Of a stretch of 64,000 nucleotides of DNA, positions 17,081-25,522 are shown piece by piece. This DNA is from Flavobacterium macrobrachii (GTDB lineage: Bacteria > Bacteroidota > Bacteroidia > Flavobacteriales > Flavobacteriaceae): assembly GCF_014486675.1 (NCBI RefSeq), contig NZ_JACTAC010000003.1:1-64000 (forward strand), written 5' to 3'. The notes beneath the pieces were generated by a model. The model saw only the letters and a program-made list of their open reading frames with translations, ran no database searches and was not told where the DNA came from. Numbering within the stretch: position 1 is the stretch's first letter; every line of letters begins with the position of its first letter. The position numbers were made by a program, and so were the translations under genes.

Positions 17081-18034
17081 ATGAGTTTTTTTAAAAGAAT
17101 ATTTTCCTCCGAAAAAAAGGAAACTTTAGATAAAGGTTTAGAACAAACCAAGACATCATTTTTCTCCAAGCTAACCAAAGCCGTAGCTGGAAAATCCAAA
17201 GTAGATGACGAAGTTTTAGACAACCTAGAAGAAGTATTAGTTTCATCAGACGTTGGTGTAAACACAACCCTAAAAATCATTGAGCGAATAGAAGAACGCG
17301 TTTCTCGAGACAAATACCTTGGAACCGAAGAACTAAACCAAATCCTTCGCGAAGAAATCGCTGCATTACTTTCTGAAACCAAATCAGGTGAAGAAACCGA
17401 ATTCACTATTCCAGCCAACAAAAAACCATACGTAATTATGGTAGTTGGCGTAAACGGCGTTGGAAAAACCACAACCATTGGTAAACTAGCCTATCAATTC
17501 AAAAAAGCAGGATACAAAGTTGTACTTGGTGCAGCCGATACTTTCCGTGCCGCAGCAATCGACCAATTACAAATTTGGGCAGATAGAGTTGGCGTTCCAA
17601 TTGTAAAACAACAAATGGGAAGCGATCCAGCGTCAGTAGCATTTGATACTTTACAAAGTGCCGTTGCTCAAAATGCCGATGTGGTAATCATCGATACTGC
17701 AGGAAGATTGCACAACAAAATCGGGTTGATGAACGAACTTTCCAAAGTGAAAAAAGTAATGCAAAAAGTAGTAGAAGATACACCAAACGATGTACTTTTA
17801 GTACTTGACGGTTCAACCGGACAAAACGCATTCGAACAAGCAAAACAATTCACCGCAGCAACCGAAGTTTCCTGTCTAGCCGTTACAAAACTCGACGGAA
17901 CAGCAAAAGGTGGCGTTGTAATAGGCATTTCCGATCAATTTCAAATTCCTGTAAAATACATTGGAGTAGGCGAAGGCATTGAAGATTTACAGGTTTTTAA
18001 CAAACACGAATTTGTTGATTCTTTCTTTAAATAA
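17081..18034 (+). CDS. ftsY: FtsY, signal recognition particle receptor
   Basis: 317 residues. SRP-type GTPase that docks ribosome-SRP complexes at the membrane. Visible: N domain, G1 GVNGVGKTTTIGKLA, G2/G3 region ADTFRAAAIDQL and IIDTAGR, G4 TKLDGTAKGG, and GVGEGIEDLQVF at the C-terminus. The acidic A domain of E. coli FtsY is nearly absent, which is normal in this phylum. Confidence 0.96.
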   Translation: MSFFKRIFSSEKKETLDKGLEQTKTSFFSKLTKAVAGKSKVDDEVLDNLEEVLVSSDVGVNTTLKIIERIEERVSRDKYLGTEELNQILREEIAALLSETKSGEETEFTIPANKKPYVIMVVGVNGVGKTTTIGKLAYQFKKAGYKVVLGAADTFRAAAIDQLQIWADRVGVPIVKQQMGSDPASVAFDTLQSAVAQNADVVIIDTAGRLHNKIGLMNELSKVKKVMQKVVEDTPNDVLLVLDGSTGQNAFEQAKQFTAATEVSCLAVTKLDGTAKGGVVIGISDQFQIPVKYIGVGEGIEDLQVFNKHEFVDSFFK

Positions 18035-18043
18035 ATAGTAAAA

Positions 18044-18229
18044 ATGAATAAAGCGGTTTCAAATTTTAAAAATACTTCACCATTAAAGTTTATTCTAATT
18101 TCAATTGCACTTGGAATAATCGCTACTTTTTTGGAAGACTCATTCAAAAATATATTTCTATTTTTAAGAATAGTGAGTTTTGGATTATTTGTTTATGCTG
18201 TTATAAAATATTTTAATTCAAAGAATTAA
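18044..18229 (+). CDS. small membrane protein of unknown function
   Basis: 61 residues with two hydrophobic spans (about 16-31 and 38-56) and a basic C-terminus. It begins 10 bp after ftsY and so is probably co-transcribed. I do not recognise a family. The spacing and clean codon use suggest a real gene. Confidence 0.65.
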   Translation: MNKAVSNFKNTSPLKFILISIALGIIATFLEDSFKNIFLFLRIVSFGLFVYAVIKYFNSKN

Positions 18230-18236
18230 GCTGTTT

Positions 18237-19307
18237 TTATTGATAAAGCGCATTAATTTTTTGCCATAATTCATTATCAAATCCTGATAGTGCAAAAGTT
18301 GGATTGTCTGGATTGGCAACTTCACCCATTCTTATGATGACCATTTTTTTACTCGGAACAACATAAATTTTTTGATCATTTTTACCCAAAGCGGCAAACA
18401 TATCGCTTGGTGCATTTGGAATTAATGTTCCGTTGAATTCAAATTGTGTTTGCGGTAAATGATAACTCGATTTTCCATTCAACCACCAAAGAAAGCCATA
18501 CGCTTTATTAATTTCCTGTGAAGTTGACGTTGCGTGAGAAATGTAATTTTCATTAATAATTGTGTTGCCGTTCCATTTTCCTTGGTTTAAAATCAACAAC
18601 CCAAAACGTGCCATATTTCGTGAAGTACTTCGATAAACACTCAAGTTATTCAGGTTAACCCAATTTCCGCCAGTCATTCCAATTTTATCTCTCAACTTGG
18701 TGTTGAAGTAATTTGACCAGGTTTGTCCGCTAGTTTGCGCTACAACATCTTGCAGTTTTACATATACATTATGATATGCCCAACGCGTTCCTGCATCGGC
18801 AACATATTTAAGATTTGCTGGCGAAACATCATCACCTAAAGCATCGTTCAAACCCGAACTCATCGATAAAAGATGTTTAACCGTAATCAAATTTTCTTTG
18901 GTAATCGGTGCGCTTGTCCAGCCTGTTCCTAAATAATCTGAAACTTTATTGTTGATATTTAATAAACCTTCATCTTGAGCAATTCCGGTAACAGTTGCTG
19001 TTAATGTTTTTCCAGCACTTGCCCAATACCAGAGAGAATTAGCAGTATGACCATTGAAATAATTTTCTAAAACTATCTTTCCATCCACTAAAACAATAAA
19101 CGATTTGGTGTTTTTTTCTTCCAAATATTCCAAAAGTGGCAAAACAGCTTCTTGATTCCATCCCAATTCTGAAACGGATTTTGTTGCCCAAGTTGCATTT
19201 CCATCATTTGGCGGAAAATACATTTGTTCATCTGTAACTTCAGTAGTAGAATCTGAACTACAACTAAATAATGTTGCAAAAAGTAGAGGTAAAATAGTTT
19301 TCAACAT
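18237..19307 (-). CDS. serine hydrolase, beta-lactamase/penicillin-binding-protein-like lipoprotein
   Basis: 356 residues. The N-terminus is a lipoprotein signal peptide with lipobox near LFSCSS (Cys16). Class C-like SxxK motif is seen in WASAGKTLTATV, a Tyr-rich second motif near RWAYHNVYVKLQ, and WWLNGKSSYHLP later. Family members are esterases, peptidases or lactamase relatives; substrate unknown. It faces ftsY's small neighbour with a 7-bp gap. A second serine hydrolase of the same superfamily is at 25919-27073. Confidence 0.87.
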   Translation of the reverse strand: MLKTILPLLFATLFSCSSDSTTEVTDEQMYFPPNDGNATWATKSVSELGWNQEAVLPLLEYLEEKNTKSFIVLVDGKIVLENYFNGHTANSLWYWASAGKTLTATVTGIAQDEGLLNINNKVSDYLGTGWTSAPITKENLITVKHLLSMSSGLNDALGDDVSPANLKYVADAGTRWAYHNVYVKLQDVVAQTSGQTWSNYFNTKLRDKIGMTGGNWVNLNNLSVYRSTSRNMARFGLLILNQGKWNGNTIINENYISHATSTSQEINKAYGFLWWLNGKSSYHLPQTQFEFNGTLIPNAPSDMFAALGKNDQKIYVVPSKKMVIIRMGEVANPDNPTFALSGFDNELWQKINALYQ

Positions 19308-19428
19308 GACAATTGGTTTCGTTCTTTGACTTTAAAAGTATAAAAAGGTTTAATGTTGATAATATTAATTTCAATAAATAATTAGTTTATGAATATAAAA
19401 ATTAAATTTGTGACAATAAGTAACATTC

Positions 19429-20511
19429 ATGACAACATTAGGTTCATTAGCTATAAATTCTATTCATCAAGGCGATTGTGTTGCTTTGTTAAAACAAATT
19501 CCAGACAATTCGGTTGATTTAATTTTTGCCGATCCGCCATATAATTTGCAACTAAACGGTGAATTAATTCGTCCTAATCAAACTAAAGTTGACGCTGTAA
19601 ACGACGAATGGGATAAGTTTGAAAGCCTTAGTGTTTATGATACTTTTACAGAAAATTGGCTTAGAGAATGCAAGCGAGTTTTAAAAAAAACTGGAAGTGT
19701 TTGGGTTATTGGAACTTATCATAATATTTTCAGAGTTGGAGCAAAACTGCAAGATTTAGGATTTTGGATGTTAAACGATGTCGTTTGGATAAAGTCGAAT
19801 CCGATGCCAAATTTTAAAGGAACGCGTTTCAATAATGCACATGAAACCATGCTTTGGGCAACCAAATCGGAGAAATCAAAATTTACGTTTCATTATCATT
19901 CGATGAAAACAATGAATGAAGATTTACAAATGAGAAGCGATTGGTTAATTCCAATTTGTCAAGGAGATGAACGAATAAAAGTCAACGGTCAAAAAGCACA
20001 TTCCACTCAAAAACCTGAAGAATTGTTGTACCGAGTAATTTTGTCAACGTCTAATGTTGGCGATGTTGTGCTCGATCCATTTTCGGGAAGCGGAACAACA
20101 GCTGCGGTTGCCAAAAAGTTGGGTAGAAATTTTATTGCTTTCGAAAGAGAACAATTTTATATTGATGTTGCCAACGAACGATTGCAAAATATCAAACCAA
20201 TTGATTTGAATTTATTACAATATAAAGTTGAGGTCAAAAAACCAAGAATACCGTTTATCAATTTAATCGATAAAGGATTTATAAAAGTTGGCGAGCTTTT
20301 GTTTTCAAAAGACGAAAAACTTACTGCAAAAATTCAAGCCGATTCGTCTATTGAAAGCAATGAAATTGTGGGTTCGATACATAAAGTTAGTGCTAAATTG
20401 TCTAATAAAGAAAGCAGCAACGGATGGACTTTTTGGCATGTAAAACGAAAAGGAAAACTAGTTTTAATTGATGATTTAAGAGAAGAATTTGCCAAACAAT
20501 ATTTAAAATAA
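19429..20511 (+). CDS. CcrM/M.HinfI-like DNA adenine methyltransferase (predicted GANTC)
   Basis: 360 residues, beta-class amino-methyltransferase: catalytic motif ADPPYNLQLNGEL (DPPY 35-38) precedes the SAM-binding DPFSGSGTTAAV. The protein follows Caulobacter CcrM closely in several places I remember: WVIGTYHNIFRVG, LGFWMLNDVVW, SNPMPNFKGTRF, QKAHSTQKPEELLYRVILST. It also has the CcrM-type C-terminal extension (GSIHKVSA, NGWTFWHVKR). That full-length match predicts N6-adenine methylation in GANTC. No restriction endonuclease is adjacent, so it looks like an orphan enzyme. It is coupled to the next gene by TAATG. Confidence 0.9.
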   Translation: MTTLGSLAINSIHQGDCVALLKQIPDNSVDLIFADPPYNLQLNGELIRPNQTKVDAVNDEWDKFESLSVYDTFTENWLRECKRVLKKTGSVWVIGTYHNIFRVGAKLQDLGFWMLNDVVWIKSNPMPNFKGTRFNNAHETMLWATKSEKSKFTFHYHSMKTMNEDLQMRSDWLIPICQGDERIKVNGQKAHSTQKPEELLYRVILSTSNVGDVVLDPFSGSGTTAAVAKKLGRNFIAFEREQFYIDVANERLQNIKPIDLNLLQYKVEVKKPRIPFINLIDKGFIKVGELLFSKDEKLTAKIQADSSIESNEIVGSIHKVSAKLSNKESSNGWTFWHVKRKGKLVLIDDLREEFAKQYLK

Positions 20512-20927
20512 TGAAGAATATAATTTCAATTTTTACCCTTTTGCTTCTAGTTTCTTGTCAGTCGGAAATTAAGAAAGAAGATTTGTCAAAACTCAATGGT
20601 TATTGGGAAATTAAAGAAGTTTCAATGCCTTCGGGAGAAAAAAAAGACTATAAAGTTAACGAAACTATTGATTATTTTCAAGTGAAAAATGATGTTGGTT
20701 TTCGTCAAAAAGTAATGCCTCGATTTGATGGTAAATTTGGAACCAATGACATCAAAGAAGAAATAAAAATCATTGAAAAAGATGCTCATTTTTTTATTGA
20801 ATTCAAAACCAATTATAGCAAATGGCAAGAAGAAATCATCACGATTGAAGATTCTACTTTGGTATTAAAAAACAAAGAAGAATTGATTTATGAATACAAA
20901 CGTCACATTCCTTTTAGTTTAAAATAA
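20511..20927 (+). CDS. small lipoprotein, lipocalin-like
   Basis: 138 residues with lipoprotein signal MKNIISIFTLLLLVSCQS (lipobox Cys16). The remainder, with LNGYWEIKEVSMPSG and alternating beta-rich segments, resembles lipocalin-like small lipoproteins of Bacteroidetes. Start and stop both overlap neighbours by one base (TAATG), so it is translated with the methyltransferase and the DUF721 gene. Function unknown. Confidence 0.75.
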   Translation: MKNIISIFTLLLLVSCQSEIKKEDLSKLNGYWEIKEVSMPSGEKKDYKVNETIDYFQVKNDVGFRQKVMPRFDGKFGTNDIKEEIKIIEKDAHFFIEFKTNYSKWQEEIITIEDSTLVLKNKEELIYEYKRHIPFSLK

Positions 20928-21223
20928 TGGCAAAACGATTAAGCAACCAAAGTTCAATTAGCGATGTTTTAAAAGAGTTTATTGAAGTAAACAAACTCCA
21001 AAGTGGCATGGACAAAATCGATGTCGAAGCAGCTTGGAAATCGTTGATGGGAAATGGCGTGAATAGTTATACCAAAGAAGTAATTCTGAAAGGTTCAACG
21101 CTTTATGTATCGTTAACTTCGGCAGTTTTGCGTGAAGAATTAAGCTATGGCAAAGAAAAAATCATCAAAATGATTAACGAAGAACTCCGAAAAGAAGTTG
21201 TTACTGCAATAATTCTCCGTTAA
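20927..21223 (+). CDS. DUF721 family protein
   Basis: 98 residues. SISDVLKEFIEVNKLQSG, AAWKSLMGNGVNSYT and LREELSYGKEKI match the DUF721 (DciA-related) family, small nucleic-acid-associated proteins often encoded near recF or replication genes. In some bacteria DciA loads the replicative helicase; I cannot show that role here. It overlaps the opposing DUF4268 gene by 4 bp. Confidence 0.82.
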   Translation: MAKRLSNQSSISDVLKEFIEVNKLQSGMDKIDVEAAWKSLMGNGVNSYTKEVILKGSTLYVSLTSAVLREELSYGKEKIIKMINEELRKEVVTAIILR

Positions 21224-21663
21224 GTATTGATAGTTAAATCTTTGATATAATCTTCGTTTTCATAGAAAAAGTACTCAAACTGCGACATTGTTTCGTTGAA
21301 AAAGTCAAAAATCGCTTCCCAATTGTTTTTATTATTCAAACTAACGCCCGTTTTTTCAACCCAAATTCTACTGATAACTTTGCCACTTTCGAGGTAAAAA
21401 TTACGTTCAAAAATAGCTTCGGGTAAATAATCTTCGTGCAAAATTGTTTTTAGCGATTCGATTTTTTCGTAGTAAATTTTACGTTTTTCTTCATCTTTGG
21501 GTTCGATATCTAAAAGAACTTGCGCCTTTTTGTTATCTACAAAAAATTTAAAAGTAACGTCTTTAATCTTAGTATCATACAACAACCATTTTCTCGGATA
21601 AGCTTCGGCAAAAGCAATCCAAAAATCCTTTTTTATTCTAAGAGCTTCTTCTTTACTATACAT
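21220..21663 (-). CDS. DUF4268 family protein
   Basis: 147 residues, cytoplasmic. KEEALRIKKDFWIAFAEAY, FFVDNKKAQVLLDIEPKD and WEAIFDFFNETMSQFEYFF are typical of DUF4268, a fold related to restriction-like proteins but without known activity in this stand-alone form. Convergent with the DUF721 gene, overlapping it at the stop codons. Confidence 0.8.
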   Translation of the reverse strand: MYSKEEALRIKKDFWIAFAEAYPRKWLLYDTKIKDVTFKFFVDNKKAQVLLDIEPKDEEKRKIYYEKIESLKTILHEDYLPEAIFERNFYLESGKVISRIWVEKTGVSLNNKNNWEAIFDFFNETMSQFEYFFYENEDYIKDLTINT

Positions 21664-21729
21664 TTTATTGACTTAAAATTTTAGTGCGTTATTTTTTTGA
21701 GGTAACTTTATCTTTTTAATTTCAAAAAA

Positions 21730-22368
21730 ATGATATTCGACGAATTTCTGAAATATACGCCAAAAATAGCAAAAGAAGTTACTTTTGCCAGCATTGCTCA
21801 TGAAAAAATGTCGCCATCTAATCGGTTGGAATTATTAAAAAATCTTGATATTAACAAAGTTAACCCAAAAAAAGCTGCTGTTTTAATGCTTTTTTATCCA
21901 AAAAATGGCGCGACACATTTGGTTTTAATTCATAGAACTTCTTATTACGGTGTTCATTCTTCGCAAATAGCTTTTCCTGGTGGAAAGCCCGAAATTGTTG
22001 ATAAAAACCTCGAAGCAACTGCCTTGAGAGAAACGCATGAAGAAATTGGAATTCATCCTGATAAAGTTGAAATCATTCGCTCGTTTACCGAAGTATATAT
22101 TCCGCCGAGTAATTTTATGGTGTATCCTTTTATGGGAATTAGTAATCACGAATTAGAATTTCAGCGACAAGAAGACGAAGTTGCAGGAATTATTGAATTG
22201 CCGTTGATAGATTTTTTGGATGAAAAAATTATCGAAACCAAAACAATGGAAACGTCTTATGCTGGATCGATAGAAGTTCCAGGATTTGTGGTTGATAATC
22301 ACTTTGTTTGGGGTGCAACGGCTATGATGCTGAGCGAGTTGAAAGAAACGCTCAAAAGTGTACTTTAA
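21730..22368 (+). CDS. nudix hydrolase, probable CoA pyrophosphatase
   Basis: 212 residues. HSSQIAFPGGKPE followed by ATALRETHEEIGI forms the nudix box with the extra UPF0035 region of NudL/PCD1 coenzyme A pyrophosphatases. These cleave CoA to phosphopantetheine and 3',5'-ADP. An ordinary-length family member; start at ATG 21730. Confidence 0.88.
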   Translation: MIFDEFLKYTPKIAKEVTFASIAHEKMSPSNRLELLKNLDINKVNPKKAAVLMLFYPKNGATHLVLIHRTSYYGVHSSQIAFPGGKPEIVDKNLEATALRETHEEIGIHPDKVEIIRSFTEVYIPPSNFMVYPFMGISNHELEFQRQEDEVAGIIELPLIDFLDEKIIETKTMETSYAGSIEVPGFVVDNHFVWGATAMMLSELKETLKSVL

Positions 22369-22383
22369 ACATTTAGTTTTTTG

Positions 22384-22391
22384 TAGTTTTG
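22384..22391 (+). promoter_or_regulatory. possible -7 promoter element for acyltransferase
   Basis: TAGTTTTG matches TAnnTTTG, 24 bases before ATG 22415. Its presence between the nudix stop and the acyltransferase start supports the downstream start choice. The -33 element is unclear. Confidence 0.4.
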
Positions 22392-22414
22392 TTGACCTAA
22401 AATTTAAAATTAAC

Positions 22415-23242
22415 ATGGGTTTATTTAAACGAAATCCTTTTGGTCATATACTTTTTATAAAAAAATGGTTAATCCGAGTTTTTGGAGTTTTAACCCATAG
22501 ACGTTATCGTGGATTTAACGAATTGCATATTGAAGGTTCGGAAATTCTAAAAGCGTTACCCGATAAAAATGTGTTGTTTATTTCCAATCACCAAACCTAT
22601 TTTGCTGATGTTGTAGCGATGTTTCATGTATTTAACGCAAGTCTTTCGGGAAGAGTTGACAACATAAAAAACGTGGGTTATTTGTGGCAACCAAAAATGA
22701 ATATCTATTATGTTGCAGCAAGCGAAACAATGAAAGCTGGATTATTACCAAGAATTTTAGCTTATGTTGGTGCAATTACTGTAGAACGAACTTGGCGCGC
22801 TGGCGGAAAAGACGTTACCGAAAAAAGGGAAGTAAATCCTAACGATACCGAAAATATTAGAATTGCTTTAAACGATGGTTGGGTTATCACATTTCCGCAA
22901 GGAACGACAAAATCGTTTAAACCAGTTAGAAAAGGAACAGCACATATTATCAAACAACACAAACCAATTGTAGTTCCAATTGTAATTGATGGTTTTCGAC
23001 GTTCGTTTGATAAAAAAGGATTGCTAATTAAGAAGAAAAATATTTTGCAATCATTCATCATCAAAGAACCGCTGAAGATTGATTATGAAAATGAAACGAT
23101 TGAACAAATTGTAGAAAAAGTAGAATATGCTATCGAGCAACATCCATCGTTTTTAAAAGTAATTCCATCCGAAGAAATTGAAGAACAAGAACGTTTAAAC
23201 AAACTCCGTCAATGGAATATAGAAACAGAAAATCCCGAATAA
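22415..23242 (+). CDS. 1-acyl-sn-glycerol-3-phosphate acyltransferase family (PlsC-like)
   Basis: 275 residues. Glycerolipid acyltransferase with motif I NHQTYFAD (HxxxxxD form), motif III FPQGTTKSF, and VPIVIDGFRR. Probably acylates lysophosphatidate or a related lipid at the inner membrane. I start at ATG 22415 (MGLFKRNPFG); the longer frame from 22358 overlaps the nudix gene and adds 19 unlikely residues. The stop codon lies in the loop of the terminator at 23231-23257. Confidence 0.88.
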   Translation: MGLFKRNPFGHILFIKKWLIRVFGVLTHRRYRGFNELHIEGSEILKALPDKNVLFISNHQTYFADVVAMFHVFNASLSGRVDNIKNVGYLWQPKMNIYYVAASETMKAGLLPRILAYVGAITVERTWRAGGKDVTEKREVNPNDTENIRIALNDGWVITFPQGTTKSFKPVRKGTAHIIKQHKPIVVPIVIDGFRRSFDKKGLLIKKKNILQSFIIKEPLKIDYENETIEQIVEKVEYAIEQHPSFLKVIPSEEIEEQERLNKLRQWNIETENPE

Positions 23243-23257
23243 ATCGGGATTTTTTTT
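23231..23257 (+). terminator. rho-independent terminator of acyltransferase gene
   Basis: Arms AATCCCGA (23231-23238) and TCGGGATT (23244-23251), 5-nt loop that includes most of the TAA stop, then T-run. Confidence 0.85.
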
Positions 23258-23258
23258 G

Positions 23259-23897
23259 TTATAAATCTATCTTTTTCAGTTCTTTATAATTGTTGCTTAA
23301 TCGTCTCAATAAGAAACCGTAAAGTAATTTGTAAAACAACCAGAAGATTACTAAAAATACTATCATTACTACACTAAGGATACATACAATTTTGATTATT
23401 GTTCCATTGCCTTCGTCGTGAGCAATTTTGTCTTTTATCACACTTAGTTGTGGATTGTATAAAAACTCCATGATAAATCCTATTATCATGCTGACAAACA
23501 TCATTCCTAAATTATACCAAACATAGTTTTGAACTGTTTTTCTGGTTCTAAGAATATCTTGCATTAATTGTTTTGTAGAAGTTGTAGCAGATATTTTTAC
23601 ATAATTCGTATAGAAACAATACAAAAACCATAATATAACAGCATAGTTTACATAAGTCAATATCTTTAAATAAATCATCATTTCTTCCGCATGCATTTGT
23701 TTTATATATTCATCTGTATTGAAAAACACACTTATAAAAGTCCATAATACAAATTCAAGTATGCTAATAATCAAAATCCATTTCACACTTGATGATGAAT
23801 TTTTATGCAGCATTTTGTAAATTTCGTTTTCAGTAACTTGTTGGAAAGACTGAGTGTCTTTTTGCCAAGCTTTTTTTAATAAATCCAGCTCTTCCAT
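23259..23897 (-). CDS. membrane protein, probable anti-sigma or partner of the ECF sigma factor
   Basis: 212 residues. An N-terminal cytoplasmic stretch (~1-37, LDLLKKAWQKDTQSFQQVTE) is followed by about four membrane spans. It lies 5 bp after the ECF sigma gene, the usual place for a cognate anti-sigma factor. No zinc (HxxxCxxC) motif is visible and I do not recognise a named family, so the regulatory role is inferred from position and topology. Confidence 0.72.
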   Translation of the reverse strand: MEELDLLKKAWQKDTQSFQQVTENEIYKMLHKNSSSSVKWILIISILEFVLWTFISVFFNTDEYIKQMHAEEMMIYLKILTYVNYAVILWFLYCFYTNYVKISATTSTKQLMQDILRTRKTVQNYVWYNLGMMFVSMIIGFIMEFLYNPQLSVIKDKIAHDEGNGTIIKIVCILSVVMIVFLVIFWLFYKLLYGFLLRRLSNNYKELKKIDL

Positions 23898-23902
23898 AAT
23901 CC

Positions 23903-24397
23903 TTAAGGATTTAGTATTTTAATTAATTTTCCTTTAATTCTGTTCATTTTTACTCTTGCATTTACTTCAGATATACCTAAAGTTTCGGCAATTTCGGCGT
24001 AATCTTTGTCTTCGAGATACATATAAACCAGCGCTTTTTCAATGTCATTCAATTGTTGAACAGCTTGATACATTAGTTTTAAACGTTCTTCTTCTTCGTG
24101 GTTGTATTCGTCTTGAACAAAGAAATGTTGTTGTGCTTCATAGGTAACAGTGTTTACGGAACGCGTACTTTTTCGATACAAAGTAATTGCCGTGTTCAAC
24201 GCTACTCGATAAGCCCAAGTTGAAAATTTAGATTCACCTCTAAATTTTGGAAACGCTTTCCATAACTGTATGGTTATTTCTTGAAACAAATCATTATGTG
24301 CATCAGAGTCAGTAGTATATAGTCTACAAATCTTGTGAACTATATTCTGGTTTTCTTTGAGTTGTTTTACAAATGATTGTTCTAGCGTTTCGCTCAT
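23903..24397 (-). CDS. ECF-type RNA polymerase sigma factor
   Basis: 164 residues. Region 2 is seen in DLFQEITIQLWKAFPKFRGESKFSTWAYR (shown in part: FQEITIQLWKAF) and region 4 in VYMYLEDKDYAEIAETLG with EVNARVKMNRIKGKL. Transcribed with the membrane protein downstream. A TATTTTTG promoter box lies upstream on the minus strand at 24444-24437. Confidence 0.9.
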   Translation of the reverse strand: MSETLEQSFVKQLKENQNIVHKICRLYTTDSDAHNDLFQEITIQLWKAFPKFRGESKFSTWAYRVALNTAITLYRKSTRSVNTVTYEAQQHFFVQDEYNHEEEERLKLMYQAVQQLNDIEKALVYMYLEDKDYAEIAETLGISEVNARVKMNRIKGKLIKILNP

Positions 24398-24436
24398 ATT
24401 TCGTTAGTTGTACAAAGGATGATTTTGTTACAGTTT

Positions 24437-24463
24437 CAAAAATATAAAAAAAATAAATTCCAA
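24437..24463 (-). promoter_or_regulatory. promoter of the ECF sigma operon
   Basis: On the minus strand: TTG at 24463-24461, 16-nt spacer, TATTTTTG at 24444-24437. Fits the Bacteroidetes consensus with a spacer one base short; 40 bases before the sigma factor ATG. Confidence 0.5.
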
Positions 24464-24608
24464 AAATCAACTTCAACTTCAAAAAGCAAACAGCAAATTT
24501 CGAACAAACCTTGGTTTTTGAACTTGAATTTTACTTCCTGTCAGTACAAGTAAACTCAGTGTGACAATTTGAAATTGAAATTGAAATTGAAGTTGAAGTT
24601 GATTTTTG
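24461..24608. repeat. 22-bp inverted repeat with GAAATT/GAAGTT short tandem array
   Basis: Arms at 24461-24482 and 24587-24608 are perfect complements (TTGAAGTTGAAGTTGATTTT on the right). The right arm continues leftward into a GAAATT hexamer array (24571-24588). The repeat lies between the divergent sigma and S1-domain genes, overlapping both promoters. Confidence 0.75.
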
Positions 24609-24631
24609 AAGTTAAAATATCACTAACTTTG
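24599..24631 (+). promoter_or_regulatory. promoter of the S1-domain protein gene
   Basis: TTG 24599-24601, 22-nt spacer, TAACTTTG 24624-24631, 26 bases before ATG 24658. The -33 element lies within the right arm of the inverted repeat. Confidence 0.6.
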
Positions 24632-24657
24632 CAACTCAAAAAAATCAAATCAAGACT

Positions 24658-25488
24658 ATGAATATTGGACAATTTAACACGTTAACTATCGCTAGAGCAA
24701 CCAAAGTTGGACTTTTTTTAACCAATGGAAAAGACGATGTTTTATTGCCAATAAAATATGTGCCAAAAACATTTGAAATAGGCGATGAGCTTACTGTTTT
24801 TGTCTATCTTGACCACGAAGAACGTCCGGTTGCAACAACTTTGGAACCTTATGTAACTTTGAATGATTTTGCTTTTCTACGCGTAAATTACATCAATAAT
24901 TTTGGAGCATTTCTCGATTGGGGTTTGGAAAAAGATTTATTTGTTCCGTTTAAAGAGCAAGCGCGACCAATGGAAAAAGGAAAGCGTTATTTGGTTTACA
25001 CCTATTTGGACGAAAAAACCAACCGAATTGTAGCTTCCAGCCGAACCAATAAATTCTTGAGTAACGAAGAATTAACGGTTGAAAACGGTGAAGAAGTCGA
25101 TTTGATTATTTCTCATATTACTGAATTGGGAATTAACGTAATTATAAACAAACTACACAAAGGATTGTTGTATACCAACGAAGTTTATACCGATATCCGA
25201 ACTGGCGATAAACACGTTGGTTACATCAAAAACATCCGACCTGACAATAAAATTGATGTTTCGCTACAAAAATTAGGATATGAAAGTATCGAACCCAATG
25301 CCAAAATTATTTTAGACGAACTTCGAGCAAGTCGAGGATTTCTTCGCTTAAACGACGATAGTCATCCAGAAGATATCAAGACGGTTTTGAAAATGAGTAA
25401 AAAAACATTCAAAAAATCAATTGGCTCACTTTACAAAGAAAAGAAAATTGATATTCGTCCTGATGGGATTTATTTGTTGGAGAATTAG
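24658..25488 (+). CDS. S1-like RNA-binding protein, CvfB family
   Basis: 276 residues. Tandem S1-type beta-barrels: NFGAFLDWGLEKDLFVPF at ~82-99 is a clear S1 motif; a winged-helix-like C-terminus ends FKKSIGSLYKEKKIDI. This is the layout of CvfB/YitL proteins, cytoplasmic RNA-binding proteins of poorly known role. Start supported by the promoter at 24599-24631. Confidence 0.88.
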   Translation: MNIGQFNTLTIARATKVGLFLTNGKDDVLLPIKYVPKTFEIGDELTVFVYLDHEERPVATTLEPYVTLNDFAFLRVNYINNFGAFLDWGLEKDLFVPFKEQARPMEKGKRYLVYTYLDEKTNRIVASSRTNKFLSNEELTVENGEEVDLIISHITELGINVIINKLHKGLLYTNEVYTDIRTGDKHVGYIKNIRPDNKIDVSLQKLGYESIEPNAKIILDELRASRGFLRLNDDSHPEDIKTVLKMSKKTFKKSIGSLYKEKKIDIRPDGIYLLEN

Positions 25489-25522
25489 TGGAAAGTTGAG
25501 TAGATTTATAAGGTAGAAGATA

